From positions 496,001 through 560,000 of the forward strand of contig JAIUNR010000001.1 in NCBI GenBank assembly GCA_020161575.1: a stretch of DNA of 64,000 nucleotides, in the 5' to 3' direction. Below are positions 1 through 8,500 of the stretch, one piece after another. The notes under the pieces are model-generated. The model saw nothing but the letters and a program-made list of their open reading frames with translations. It made no database searches and had not been told where the DNA came from. The DNA is from Pseudomonadota bacterium. Its GTDB lineage: Bacteria; Pseudomonadota; Alphaproteobacteria; Rhizobiales; Beijerinckiaceae. Each line of letters starts with the position of its first letter. Positions within the stretch are counted from its first letter, which is position 1. The translations under genes were made by a program, and so were the position numbers.

Positions 1-467
1 CCCGAACGTGGATCGCGCAGCAGATTGACCACGCGGATCGCGCCACCCTTCGACGAATCGAGCATGCGGGAGCGGACCTGCTCATCGAGAACGACCTCGA
101 TCTCGCCCTTGCCGCCCTGCTCGGCAACAGCCTTGGCGATGGTATCCTGCATGTAGGCGCGGGAGATCGCGCGGCCGGTCCGCACAACGATCACCGAGCG
201 GAGAGTTCCGATCTCGACATCGTCGATGCCCATTTCGCGTGCCGCGGCGACAACCCGCTCGGCACGGATCGTGCCACGGGCTCCCGGCGCAGGCGCGGCG
301 AAGACCGGAATCTCGGCGCCCCGATCGAGGCCCTCGATGAGATCGCCCAGGCGGATCTGGTCGCCTTCGACCAGCGCCTCGCCCTTGAGACGCGGGCCGG
401 CAAGGGCCGGACCAGCCAGGAGAAGGGCCGCGAGAGCCGTTCCGGCGAGGAGCTTGGTGAAAGACAT
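1..467 (-). CDS. flgA: FlgA, flagellar P-ring assembly chaperone (partial)
   Basis: FlgA is a periplasmic chaperone for assembly of the P ring around the flagellar rod. The minus-strand frame begins with a secretion signal (MSFTKLLAG, then an Ala/Leu-rich core ending near GPALAGPRLKG). A SAF-like section (RLGDLIEGLD, VFAAPAPGARGTI) and then the FlgA core follow. The reading frame runs off the left edge, so the C-terminus is missing. The start is ATG at 465-467 with GGAGGA just upstream, 14 bases after the flgG stop. Order flgF-flgG-flgA on one strand is the usual alphaproteobacterial arrangement. Confidence 0.88.
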   Translation of the reverse strand, partial: MSFTKLLAGTALAALLLAGPALAGPRLKGEALVEGDQIRLGDLIEGLDRGAEIPVFAAPAPGARGTIRAERVVAAAREMGIDDVEIGTLRSVIVVRTGRAISRAYMQDTIAKAVAEQGGKGEIEVVLDEQVRSRMLDSSKGGAIRVVNLLRDPRS

Positions 468-481
468 GAGGATTCCTCCCG

Positions 482-1273
482 TCAGCCGCGGAACATGTTC
501 GAGGTCGCGCTCAGCATCTGATCCGCGCCTGAAATGACCTTGGAATTGAGCTCGTAGGCACGTTGGGCCTGGATCATCGCGGCGATCTCGGTGACCGCGT
601 TGACGTTCGATTCCTCGAGATAGCCCTGCTGGAGATTGCCGAACCCTTCCGAGCCCGGCGTGCCGTCGATCGCGGGGCCCGAGCCCGGCGTTTCGAGGAA
701 GAGGTTGTCGCCGATGGATTCGAGACCGACCTTGTTGACGAAGCGGCTCATCGTGAGCTGGCCGAGCTGCTGTGGGGCAATATTGCCCGGCAGCATCGCC
801 GAGACCTGGCCGAGCTGATTGATCGCCACGCTGGTCGCATCCTGCGGCACCGTGACGCCGGGATCGACGAGATAGCCTTCCTTGGTGACGATACGGCCTT
901 GCGAATCCGTCTCGAAGCCACCGTCGCGGGTGAAAGCGGTGCGCCCGTCGGGCAGCTGGATGCGGAAGAAGCCCTCGCCGCGGATCGCGACATCGTAGGT
1001 GCGCTCGGTCTGCGAGACGTTGCCCTGGCTCATGATGCGCGGCGTGGCGACGACCTTGGTCCCCGAGCCGATGAAGACGCCGGCGGGAATCTGGGTGTTC
1101 TGATCCGATGTCGGCTGGCCGGCCCGGCGCTGGTGCTCGTAGAGCAGGTCCTGAAAATGCACGGTCTGGCGCTTGAAGCCGGTCGTGCGCATGTTGGCGA
1201 CGTTGTTCGAGATGACCTCGACGTTCTTTTCCTGGGCCATCATGCCGGTTGCGGCGGTATAAAGGGCGCGCAT
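482..1273 (-). CDS. flgG: FlgG, flagellar distal rod protein
   Basis: FlgG forms the distal rod of the flagellar basal body. The 263-residue product is full length for the family (about 260). It has the rod/hook N-terminus (MRALYTAATGM, then NVEVISNNVANMRTTGFKR), a central FlgF/FlgG core (DVAIRGEGFFRI, AFTRDGGF) and the C-terminal helix (YLEESNVNAVTEIAAMIQAQ) that packs in the rod. AAGGAAT precedes the ATG. It lies between flgF and flgA and is presumably cotranscribed from the promoter region upstream of flgF. Confidence 0.96.
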   Translation of the reverse strand: MRALYTAATGMMAQEKNVEVISNNVANMRTTGFKRQTVHFQDLLYEHQRRAGQPTSDQNTQIPAGVFIGSGTKVVATPRIMSQGNVSQTERTYDVAIRGEGFFRIQLPDGRTAFTRDGGFETDSQGRIVTKEGYLVDPGVTVPQDATSVAINQLGQVSAMLPGNIAPQQLGQLTMSRFVNKVGLESIGDNLFLETPGSGPAIDGTPGSEGFGNLQQGYLEESNVNAVTEIAAMIQAQRAYELNSKVISGADQMLSATSNMFRG

Positions 1274-1377
1274 GGCGAATTCCTTTCATGGACGCGCGAG
1301 GGCGGCCGGAGAACGGCTCCGCTGCCTCGACGCAAGATCAAACGGGTACTGGAACGCAAACCGGGCAACGGCCCGTA

Positions 1378-2118
1378 TCAGATCGGCTCGCCAAGCTTCT
1401 GGATGGCGGTGCGACGGGTCTCGTCTGTCCGCGCCATCATGTTGGCGATATTCTGGTATTGCCGCGTGACCTCGATCATGCGGCTCATCTCGACCACCGG
1501 GCTCACATTCGAGCGCTCGACAAAGCCGGCCTGCACGCGCGCCTGAAGCGCGGGCTCGCCGGGATTGTTGGCGGTGAAAAGGTTGGCGCCGGCATTCTGG
1601 AGAACCTGCGGGCTCTGGAAGCGCACCATGCGCAACTTGCCGCGCGTGCCGTTGGAGGAGGAGACGGTGCCGTCACTCGCGATGCGGATATCGCGCTCCT
1701 CGCTGCCGAAGGCAAACGCGCCCTGCTCGCCGATCATCGCGTGCCCGTCGGAATTGACGAGATCGCCGCGGGCATTGAGCATCAGCGCGCCGTTTCGCGT
1801 ATAGCGCTCGCCATTCGCGGTCTGGACCACGAAGAAGGCATCGCCGTTGATCGCGATATCCATCGGGTTCTGCGTCGGCTCGAGCTTTCCGATCGAGGCG
1901 TCGAGCGGCGTGCCGCGATCGACGACGAAGGAAACGCGGCGATCCTGCCCACGCTTGAAAGTATCGTCAGATGCGACAGGCATCTGGAATTCGCGACTGT
2001 CGGACATACGGCGCTTGAAGCCGTTCGTCTGCACGTTCGCGACGTTGTTCGCAATGACATCCAGTTCACGCCTGAGCGCCATCTGGCGCGACAGGGCGAC
2101 GAGAAGAACGTTCTCCAT
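1378..2118 (-). CDS. flgF: FlgF, flagellar proximal rod protein
   Basis: FlgF is a proximal rod subunit and a paralogue of FlgG. The 246-residue product starts MENVLLVALSRQM and has the rod signature NVIANNVANVQTNGFKR-like segment (residues about 20-36), AINGDAFFVV in the middle and a C-terminal helix beginning FVERSNVSPVVEMSRMIE. The open frame continues 140 codons upstream, but that part is low-complexity read-through. The ATG at 2118 has a strong AAGGAGGA ribosome site at the right distance and gives the family length. First gene of the flgF-flgG-flgA block, divergent from fliL. Confidence 0.94.
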   Translation of the reverse strand: MENVLLVALSRQMALRRELDVIANNVANVQTNGFKRRMSDSREFQMPVASDDTFKRGQDRRVSFVVDRGTPLDASIGKLEPTQNPMDIAINGDAFFVVQTANGERYTRNGALMLNARGDLVNSDGHAMIGEQGAFAFGSEERDIRIASDGTVSSSNGTRGKLRMVRFQSPQVLQNAGANLFTANNPGEPALQARVQAGFVERSNVSPVVEMSRMIEVTRQYQNIANMMARTDETRRTAIQKLGEPI

Positions 2119-2443
2119 GGAACGATTCCTCCTTGCTCCTCGGTTAAGGCCTCTTTCCTCGCTCCCCAGCGCGAAAGGTGCCGATGCGTTAACCATAACA
2201 AGAGGCGTGCCAGAATCCTGTTTTCGGAAAATACTTTTAAAAACAGAGTGATAAATAATTTGGTGCGTTAAGGGGTGCTGGGCCTGTTTTGCCAGTCGGC
2301 AGAAATGAACGGGCAAAATTTGCCGCATGGCCCGGAAAAGAAAGCCTTCGTTAACCAACCTCGCCCAAGGTTCGGTGCATCGACGCTCCGCACGATTCAG
2401 CGCGGGCGCTAACCGGACCGAAAAGAAGCTGAGGTGATGGGTC
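2119..2443. other. Divergent flagellar intergenic region flgF/fliL
   Basis: This 325-base non-coding stretch must carry promoters for flgF (leftward) and fliL (rightward). Its centre (about 2205-2275) is strikingly AT-rich for this window. It contains TTAACCAT at 2189-2196 and TTAACCAA at 2351-2358, which match the CtrA half-site, but no two TTAA are 11 bases apart, so there is no complete CtrA box. A sigma-54-like element lies at 2198-2212 on the minus strand. No small gene was recognised. Confidence 0.6.
2198..2212 (-). promoter_or_regulatory. Candidate sigma-54-like promoter for flgF
   Basis: Read on the minus strand the site is TGGCACG-CCTC-TTGT. It matches the -24/-12 consensus TGGCACG-N4-TTGC except for T in place of C in the -12 GC. 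The spacing between the GG and the -12 dinucleotide is the required 10 bases, and the site is about 80 bases from the flgF start. Sigma-54 drives late flagellar genes in Caulobacter; use here is an inference. Confidence 0.35.
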
Positions 2444-2953
2444 ATGGCGGCGACAACGGCGAAGCCCGACGAACTGCCCGCTGAGGGCGAAGAGGCCCCG
2501 AAGGCGGCAGGCGGGGGCGGCAAGAAGAAGCTCATCATTATCGCGGCCGCGGCCCTGCTGGTGCTGGGTGGTGGCGGCGCCGGTTTCTATATGTGGCAGA
2601 AGGGCAAGGCCGCCGAGGCCGAGAAGGCCCAGGCGAAGAAGAAGACCGTCTTCTTCGATCTGCCCGAGATCACCACCAATCTCGCGATGCAGCCTGGTCA
2701 GGAGCGTCCCGTCTTCCTGAAGCTGAAGGTGGCGCTTGAGATCGAGGACCAGAAGATGGTGGCCGAGATCACGCCGCTCATGCCGCGCGTGATGGACAAT
2801 TTCCAGATCTTCCTGCGCGAGCTGCGTCCTTCGGATCTCGAAGGGTCCGCCGGTCTCTATCGCCTCAAGGAGGAGCTGGTGCGGCGCATCAACGCGGCGG
2901 TTTATCCGTCCCGCGTCGAGGCGATTCTCTTCAAGGACGTGCTCGTCCAGTAG
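2444..2953 (+). CDS. fliL: FliL, flagellar basal body-associated protein
   Basis: FliL is an inner-membrane protein that surrounds the stator and affects motor output. The 169-residue product has an Ala/Gly/Glu-rich cytoplasmic N-terminus, a lysine patch (GKKKLIII), a single membrane helix at about residues 29-50 and a periplasmic domain with the family pattern (FFDLPEITTNL, ERPVFLKLKVALEI, MPRVMDNFQIFLREL). GAGGTG precedes the ATG. It starts the fliL-fliM-DUF6468-motE block, whose genes are tightly packed. Confidence 0.95.
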   Translation: MAATTAKPDELPAEGEEAPKAAGGGGKKKLIIIAAAALLVLGGGGAGFYMWQKGKAAEAEKAQAKKKTVFFDLPEITTNLAMQPGQERPVFLKLKVALEIEDQKMVAEITPLMPRVMDNFQIFLRELRPSDLEGSAGLYRLKEELVRRINAAVYPSRVEAILFKDVLVQ

Positions 2954-3004
2954 TTTTTGATCCTCGTTCGGCCGGCCGAAGCCGCGCCTTATGGAGAGAC
3001 TTTC

Positions 3005-4144
3005 GTGGCTGATACACCCGAATCACAAGACGATCTTGCCGACGAATGGGCCAAGGCGCTGGGAGAAACCGGCGATGGCTCGGAAGCGGGCGGCGACACG
3101 CGCCCGGCCGATGCCGGGCTTGACCTCGATCTCGGCACCGGCCTCTTCCTCGATCAGGAAGAGGTGGACACCATCTTCGGCTTTGATCCCGAGGATGCCG
3201 ACCAATCCAAGCAGAACGGCGTCCGGGCCATCGTCGATTCGACGGTTGTCTCGTATGAGCGCCTGCCGATGCTCGAAATCGTGTTCGACCGTCTGGTCCG
3301 CACGCTCACGACGACCTTGCGCTCCTTCTTCTCCGATAACGTGGAAGTCTCGCTCGATGACGTGACCTCCGTGCGCTTCGGCGATTACGTCTCCTCGCTG
3401 CCGCTGCCCACCATCCTTTCGGTGTTCAAGGCGGAGCCGTGGGAGAATTACGGGCTCATCACCATCGACAGCGAGCTGATCTATCTCGTGATGGATGTGC
3501 TGCTCGGCGGTCGGCGCGGGCTCTCCAATTTCCGCATCGAAGGCCGTCCTTACACCACGGTCGAGGTGAGCCTGGTCAAGCGCATGCTCGACCTCGTGCT
3601 CAGCGAGGCCGAGGCGGCCTTCCAGCCGCTTTCGCCGGTCAAGTTCCAGGTCGAGCGTATCGAAACCAATCCGCGTTTCGCCTCGATCACCCGGCCGGCC
3701 AATGCCGCGATCCTGATCGCGCTCGCCATCGACCTCGAAGGGCGCGGCGGGCGAGTCGAATTGCTGCTGCCCTATGCGACGATCGAGCCGATCCGCGAGC
3801 TGCTGCTTCAGTCCTATATGGGCGAGAAGCTCGGGCGCGACCACATCTGGGAAGGGCATCTCGCCTCCGAGATCTGGCAGGCCAAGCTCGATATCGAAGC
3901 CGTGCTTCACGAGACCCAGATGCCGGTGAACCGGGTCCTGGATCTCAAGGTCGGCGATACCTTGATGCTCGATGTCCGCGGGGAGCCGATGGTTTCGCTC
4001 CGTTGCGGCAATCTGCTGGTCTCCCAGGGGAGAATCGGCAGAATGGGCGACAACATGGCGATCGAGATCGCCAAACCTCTCAGGCGGTCGAGAACGACCT
4101 TCGCAGCTTTTGAACAAGGCGCCTCTGTGCGGCGTGACAGGTGA
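3005..4144 (+). CDS. fliM: FliM, flagellar motor switch protein
   Basis: FliM is the C-ring switch protein that binds CheY-P and FliG. The N-terminal region has the family helix (FLDQEEVDTIFGF, about residues 42-54). The central domain reads MLEIVFDRLVRTLTTTLRSFF, then VLLGGRRGLSNF and ITRPANAAILIALAIDL, and the C-terminal SpoA-like domain includes VLDLKVGDTLML. I chose GTG at 3005 because GGAGAG stands six bases upstream; an in-frame TTG at 2957 would add 16 residues with no ribosome site. The product is 379 residues, slightly longer than average because of an acidic N-terminus. Confidence 0.94.
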   Translation: MADTPESQDDLADEWAKALGETGDGSEAGGDTRPADAGLDLDLGTGLFLDQEEVDTIFGFDPEDADQSKQNGVRAIVDSTVVSYERLPMLEIVFDRLVRTLTTTLRSFFSDNVEVSLDDVTSVRFGDYVSSLPLPTILSVFKAEPWENYGLITIDSELIYLVMDVLLGGRRGLSNFRIEGRPYTTVEVSLVKRMLDLVLSEAEAAFQPLSPVKFQVERIETNPRFASITRPANAAILIALAIDLEGRGGRVELLLPYATIEPIRELLLQSYMGEKLGRDHIWEGHLASEIWQAKLDIEAVLHETQMPVNRVLDLKVGDTLMLDVRGEPMVSLRCGNLLVSQGRIGRMGDNMAIEIAKPLRRSRTTFAAFEQGASVRRDR

Positions 4145-4147
4145 TCC

Positions 4148-4612
4148 ATGACGGGCAATATGGGGATGATGATCGAACTGGTTGTCGTGGGGCTTCTCGC
4201 GGTGACGATCGGCTATTGCACGGTCCTTGATCGCCGCCTGCGCGCCATTCGCCAGGATGAGCAGGTCATGCGCAAGACCGTGGTTGAACTCGGCGCCGCG
4301 ACGGAACGTGCCGAACGTGCGATCGACGCGCTGCGCAATACCCTCGGCGATTGCGACCGCACGCTCGGCGAGCGGCTGCGCGTCGCCGAGCGCTATGCGG
4401 CCGATCTCGAGGAGCAGATCCGCTCCGGCGACGATGTGCTCAACCGCATCAGCCGTATCGTTTCCTCCACGCAGCTTCCCTCCGAGACTGTGCCGGCCGA
4501 AGCGCCGCGCGCCGGTTCTCGCATCAGCCAGACGCTTGCCGCCGCGCAGGCCCTTGCCGCGCAGACCCAGGCCCGTTCGCTTGAAAAGGCACACAAGGAA
4601 AACGTGGCATGA
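4148..4612 (+). CDS. DUF6468-type flagellar-cluster membrane protein
   Basis: A 154-residue protein with one N-terminal membrane helix (about residues 7-25, MIELVVVGLLAVTIGYCTVL), followed by a charged, probably coiled-coil region (residues 30-105, heptad-like ELGAATERAERAIDAL) and an Ala-rich tail. The layout and its position between fliM and motE match the alphaproteobacterial DUF6468 family; its role is unknown. It follows the fliM stop by three bases and its stop overlaps the motE start in ATGA, so it is probably translated with its neighbours. A structural link to the motor is an inference. Confidence 0.75.
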   Translation: MTGNMGMMIELVVVGLLAVTIGYCTVLDRRLRAIRQDEQVMRKTVVELGAATERAERAIDALRNTLGDCDRTLGERLRVAERYAADLEEQIRSGDDVLNRISRIVSSTQLPSETVPAEAPRAGSRISQTLAAAQALAAQTQARSLEKAHKENVA

Positions 4613-5460
4613 CCAAGGTCCGGCTCCTTCCTGTCCTGATCTTCGGAATGGTCTCGCTTCTGACGATCAAGCTGATCTCGATCGGGCTCAGCTTGCCGCC
4701 AGGGCGGCTTTCCCCCGGCACCGGGCCCGGCGATCCTTTTGCCCGCGCTATCAACATGGCGCGTGAAGGGAGCAACCCCGATGCATTGATCACCGGGTCC
4801 GTGCCCAAGAAGGATGACAAGAAAGCCGAGGGCGAGGAGGAAAAGGTCGGTGGGCAGCCCAAGCCGCTGACGCCGGAGGAGAAGGCCGAGCGCGAAAAAG
4901 CGCGCGCCGAACTTAAAGCCAGGCAGGAGCCGGAAGGTGTCCGCTACCCACCCAATCCGGGTGCGGATGGCAGCCAGAAAATCGCCTCCAGCCCGGCCGA
5001 GCGTGCCTTGCTTGAAAAGCTCAAGGATCGCAGCAACGAGATCGAGGCGCGCGACAAGGAAATCGAGATGCGCGACGCCCTGCTGCGCGCCGGCGAGCGC
5101 AAGCTGGACGAACGCATCGGCGAGTTGCGGACACTCGAGAACCAGCTTGGCGGCGCTGCCAGCAAAAATGACGCCAAGGCCCGCTACAAGCCGCTGGTCG
5201 TCATGTATGAAAGCATGAAGCCCAAGGAAGCGGCGCGTGTGTTCGACCGCCTCGATATCAAGGTCCTGATCGATCTTGTCGGGCATATGAACCCGCGGAA
5301 GGTTTCGGAAATTCTCGCGGCGATGGACCCTGCCGCCGCCGAGAAGCTCACGGTCGCCTTGGCCCGCCAGGCAGCAGCCAGCGATGCCCAACTGGCGGAT
5401 GGCGCCGGTGCGGGCGCAGATGCGGAACTTCCACGCCTGCCGGCAACGCCTCGCCGCTGA
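4609..5460 (+). CDS. motE: MotE-like flagellar protein (MgtE N-domain)
   Basis: MotE proteins are periplasmic motility factors; in Rhizobium MotE is a chaperone for MotC. The 283-residue product has an N-terminal signal/anchor (about residues 4-26, LLPVLIFGMVSLLTIKLISI), a long Lys/Glu-rich linker (about 65-115), a coiled coil with repeated RDKEIEMRDALL elements (about 135-180) and a C-terminal MgtE N-terminal-like domain (YKPLVVMYESMKPKEAARVF to ILAAMDPAAAEKLTVAL). It overlaps the preceding gene by four bases. The call rests on domain order and context. Confidence 0.8.
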   Translation: MTKVRLLPVLIFGMVSLLTIKLISIGLSLPPGRLSPGTGPGDPFARAINMAREGSNPDALITGSVPKKDDKKAEGEEEKVGGQPKPLTPEEKAEREKARAELKARQEPEGVRYPPNPGADGSQKIASSPAERALLEKLKDRSNEIEARDKEIEMRDALLRAGERKLDERIGELRTLENQLGGAASKNDAKARYKPLVVMYESMKPKEAARVFDRLDIKVLIDLVGHMNPRKVSEILAAMDPAAAEKLTVALARQAAASDAQLADGAGAGADAELPRLPATPRR

Positions 5461-5502
5461 CCACACGGAAAAACGCGGTTCCGGGCAATGCCCGGCGCCG
5501 GA

Positions 5503-5517
5503 TTAAGACGACGTTAG
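5503..5517 (+). promoter_or_regulatory. Near-consensus CtrA box before the large repeat protein
   Basis: The site reads TTAA-GACGACG-TTAG. It has the CtrA spacing of seven but a G in place of the final A. It lies 53-67 bases before the proposed GTG start, in a 109-base gap after motE, where an internal promoter is plausible. Confidence 0.3.
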
Positions 5518-5569
5518 GCATGCCTGGCTAGAGTATCGTCCAGTTCCGCGTTCAGGTTTGGACAGTCCC

Positions 5570-8500
5570 GTGTTGCGTAATCGTTCTGTCGCTCGTGTTC
5601 TAAATGCCGCCCTGCGCCATGTTTTCGCGCCGGCGCTTCTCCTGATCGCCGCGCTTTCTCCCTCCCTTGCTGCCAAGGGAACGGTCTCCGGGACGGAGAT
5701 GCAGGGCTACGGCCGCATGATTTTTTCGCTCGATCAGGAAGTCGGCGCGAAAATGCGCGTCATCAACTCCGTTCTTATCGTCGAGTTCGATCAGGCGGTT
5801 ACGGTCGATGTGGAGAAGCTGAGCCAGCAGCTTCCGAGCTATATCTCCATCGCCCGTGCAGACCCGGACAACCGTTCCTTCCGCTTCGCGCTGAGTGATC
5901 GCTTCAAGGCGGACCTCAAACAAGCTGGCGAGCGGATCTATCTCGATATTCTCTCGACCAAATGGCAGGGCCATCCGCCCCCGCTTCCCGCCGAGGTGGT
6001 GCAGGATCTGGTACGGCGGGCCCGCAACGCGGAGGACCAGCTCAGGCGTGCGAGCCGCGATGTCGAGAAGACTGCCCTGCGTGATCTTGATGTCCGTATC
6101 GCGACGGCCCCGCGTTTCAAGCGCGCGGTCTTCCAGATGCCGCGTACTGCGCCGGTGACCTTCACCGAGAAGAACGGTGAAATCTCGCTGGTTTTCGAAG
6201 CAAATTTCCGTGTCTCCGCGGATCTCCTGCGGGCACGGCTCGCGGGTTTGATCCGTGATCTCGACATCGAGACCGGAGAGGATGTCCTCAAGATCCACCT
6301 CCAGCCGGCGGAAGGTTTCCAGGTCCAGGGTTTCAGGGAAGACGACGCCTTCACGCTCGATTTCTCGCGCGCGGATGGCAAGCCTGTTGATCAGGCGGAA
6401 GCAGCGCCGACCGCGCCGCCCGCCAAGCCTGAGGCGGCCTCTTCGCAAAAGGCGCAGAATGGTGCGCAGCCCGTGCCGAAAGCAGCGCGCTCCGGTTCCG
6501 AGCACGGCGCACCGCCTGCCGTCGGTGCCCCGTCCCAGCCGAAGATGGAGGCCGGGAAGGGGCTTACCATCAAGGATCTCGCCGCGATCGAGCCGCCAAT
6601 TGCCGCGCGCGTCGAGCCGGGGAGTGATCCGCAGGGTTTCGCCATCCGGCTTGTGAACATTGCGGATGCGCCTGTTGCGGTGATCCAGCGCGGAAAGTCG
6701 CTGCTGGTCGTGGTTGAGGCGATCGAGCCGGTCAACATGCCCAGTATTCCGGCTGAACTTGCCGGGAACATCGAGGGGTTGAACGTCACGCGCCAGCGCA
6801 GTGCTTCCGTACTGACCATCGTGCCTGCGCGAGAAGGGCAGTTCTGGCTTGCCCGAGGCGGCAAGGATCTCACCATCCAGCGTGGGCATACGCCCGACGC
6901 GGACGGATTTTCCGGCACCCCGGTCGAATTGCGCCGGGGATTTGATGCGAATGGCAAGGAAGCACTGGAAGCGCTGGTCGGCGGCAGCGGTGCGCTGCAT
7001 TTCGTAGACGACCCGGTTTCTGGGCAGAAATTGGGCATCGTCCCGGCGCCCTTCGCGGAGATGGCCACGCCCAAAGGCTTGGCTTTCGCCGAATTCTCGG
7101 TGGAACCGACATTGGCCGGCTTTGCTGTCCTCCCGATCGACGAGGCGGTGACCATCCGGCGCAACCCGGAAACGCTCGTCATCGGGCATGAGATCAAGCT
7201 CAACCTTTCCAACCTGCCCAAGGAGATGCTGGAGCCGCAGAAGGGGCGCCGGCCTCAGCAGGCGTTGATGCTCGATATCAATGGTTGGCAGGAAGACAGT
7301 AAGGGCAATATCCGCGAGATCGAGCGTGCTTTGCTCAAGGTGGCGGCTGAATCCCCGCGCGTGACGCGGTCGGAGGCACGCATCCGGCTCGCGCGGTTCT
7401 ATGTCGCGAATGGTCTTTACCCGGAAGCGGCCGCGGTGCTCGATGTGCTCGCGGGGGACGATAATCCGGCGGCTTCCAGCAAACAGGCGCTGGTCCTGCG
7501 CGCTTTTGCCGCCACCATGATGGGGCGTCTGGTGGATGCCACGCGCTTCCTCAGCGAACCGGCATTCGCGATGGAAGGCGAGCAGAAGCTGCTTCAGGCC
7601 GTGGTGGATGCCAAGGCGATGCACTATCCGCAGGCACTCGCCAATTTCCGGCAATCGACCGGCGAGCTGGAGCGCTATCCCGAGGCCTTGCAGGCGCAAT
7701 TCCGTCGCCTTGCGATCGAATCCGCGATCGAGGCGGGAGACGCGGCTTTTGCGCGTGACCAACTCCTCGCGCTCGAAAAAGTGGATTCACGTTTCCGCGA
7801 GCCGCATCTGCTTCAGCTCCTCGCCGGGCGCCTTGCCGAAATGCAGAACCGCTATGCGGATGCCTTCGCGGCCTATTCGCTTGCCCAGCAATCACGCGAC
7901 CGCTCGATCGAGGCGGAGGCGCGCTATGGACGCGCCAGTGCCGGCCTCGCCGATGGCAGGCTTGCGCCCGAGGATGCCCGCTCCGAATTCGAGACCCTGA
8001 CCGCGATCTGGCGGCGCAGCGAGGTGGAGCTGAAATCGCTTGAGAAACTGGGCGAATTCTACGCCGCCGAGGGGCGGTGGCGCGAGGCTTTCCTCGCCGC
8101 CCAGCGCGCCACTTCGATGATGCCTGACCACCCTACCACCCGGCGGCTGGAAGAGGCGATGGGACGGCGTTTCGAGAGCATCTTCCTCGACAAGGAGGGC
8201 GAGAAGCTCTCCAAGGTCGAGGCGCTGGCCCTCTACCAGGAATTCCGGGCGCTGATTCCCGTCGGTCGGCGCGGCGATGAGATCGCCCGCCGGCTGGCGG
8301 AGCGCCTCAACGACCTCGATCTCACGGCCGAAGCGGCGGAAATCCTTGAGCATCAGGTCAAGAACCGCCTGGAAGGCGTGGCCCGCTCGACTGTCGCCGC
8401 GCGTCTGGCCGTCATGCAGCTCACCAATCGACAGCCGCTTCAGGCGCTGAACACCTTGCGCAGCACGCGCCTCGCCTCCCTGCCGGATGAGCTGCGCCGC

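Noticed and set aside
2119-2538. A 140-residue N-terminal extension of FlgF
   Set aside because: It is low-complexity, overlaps fliL, and ATG 2118 has an excellent ribosome site and the family start.
5481-5495. CCGGGC-AAT-GCCCGG hairpin after motE as a terminator
   Set aside because: No T run follows and the arms are only six bases, so termination is not supported.
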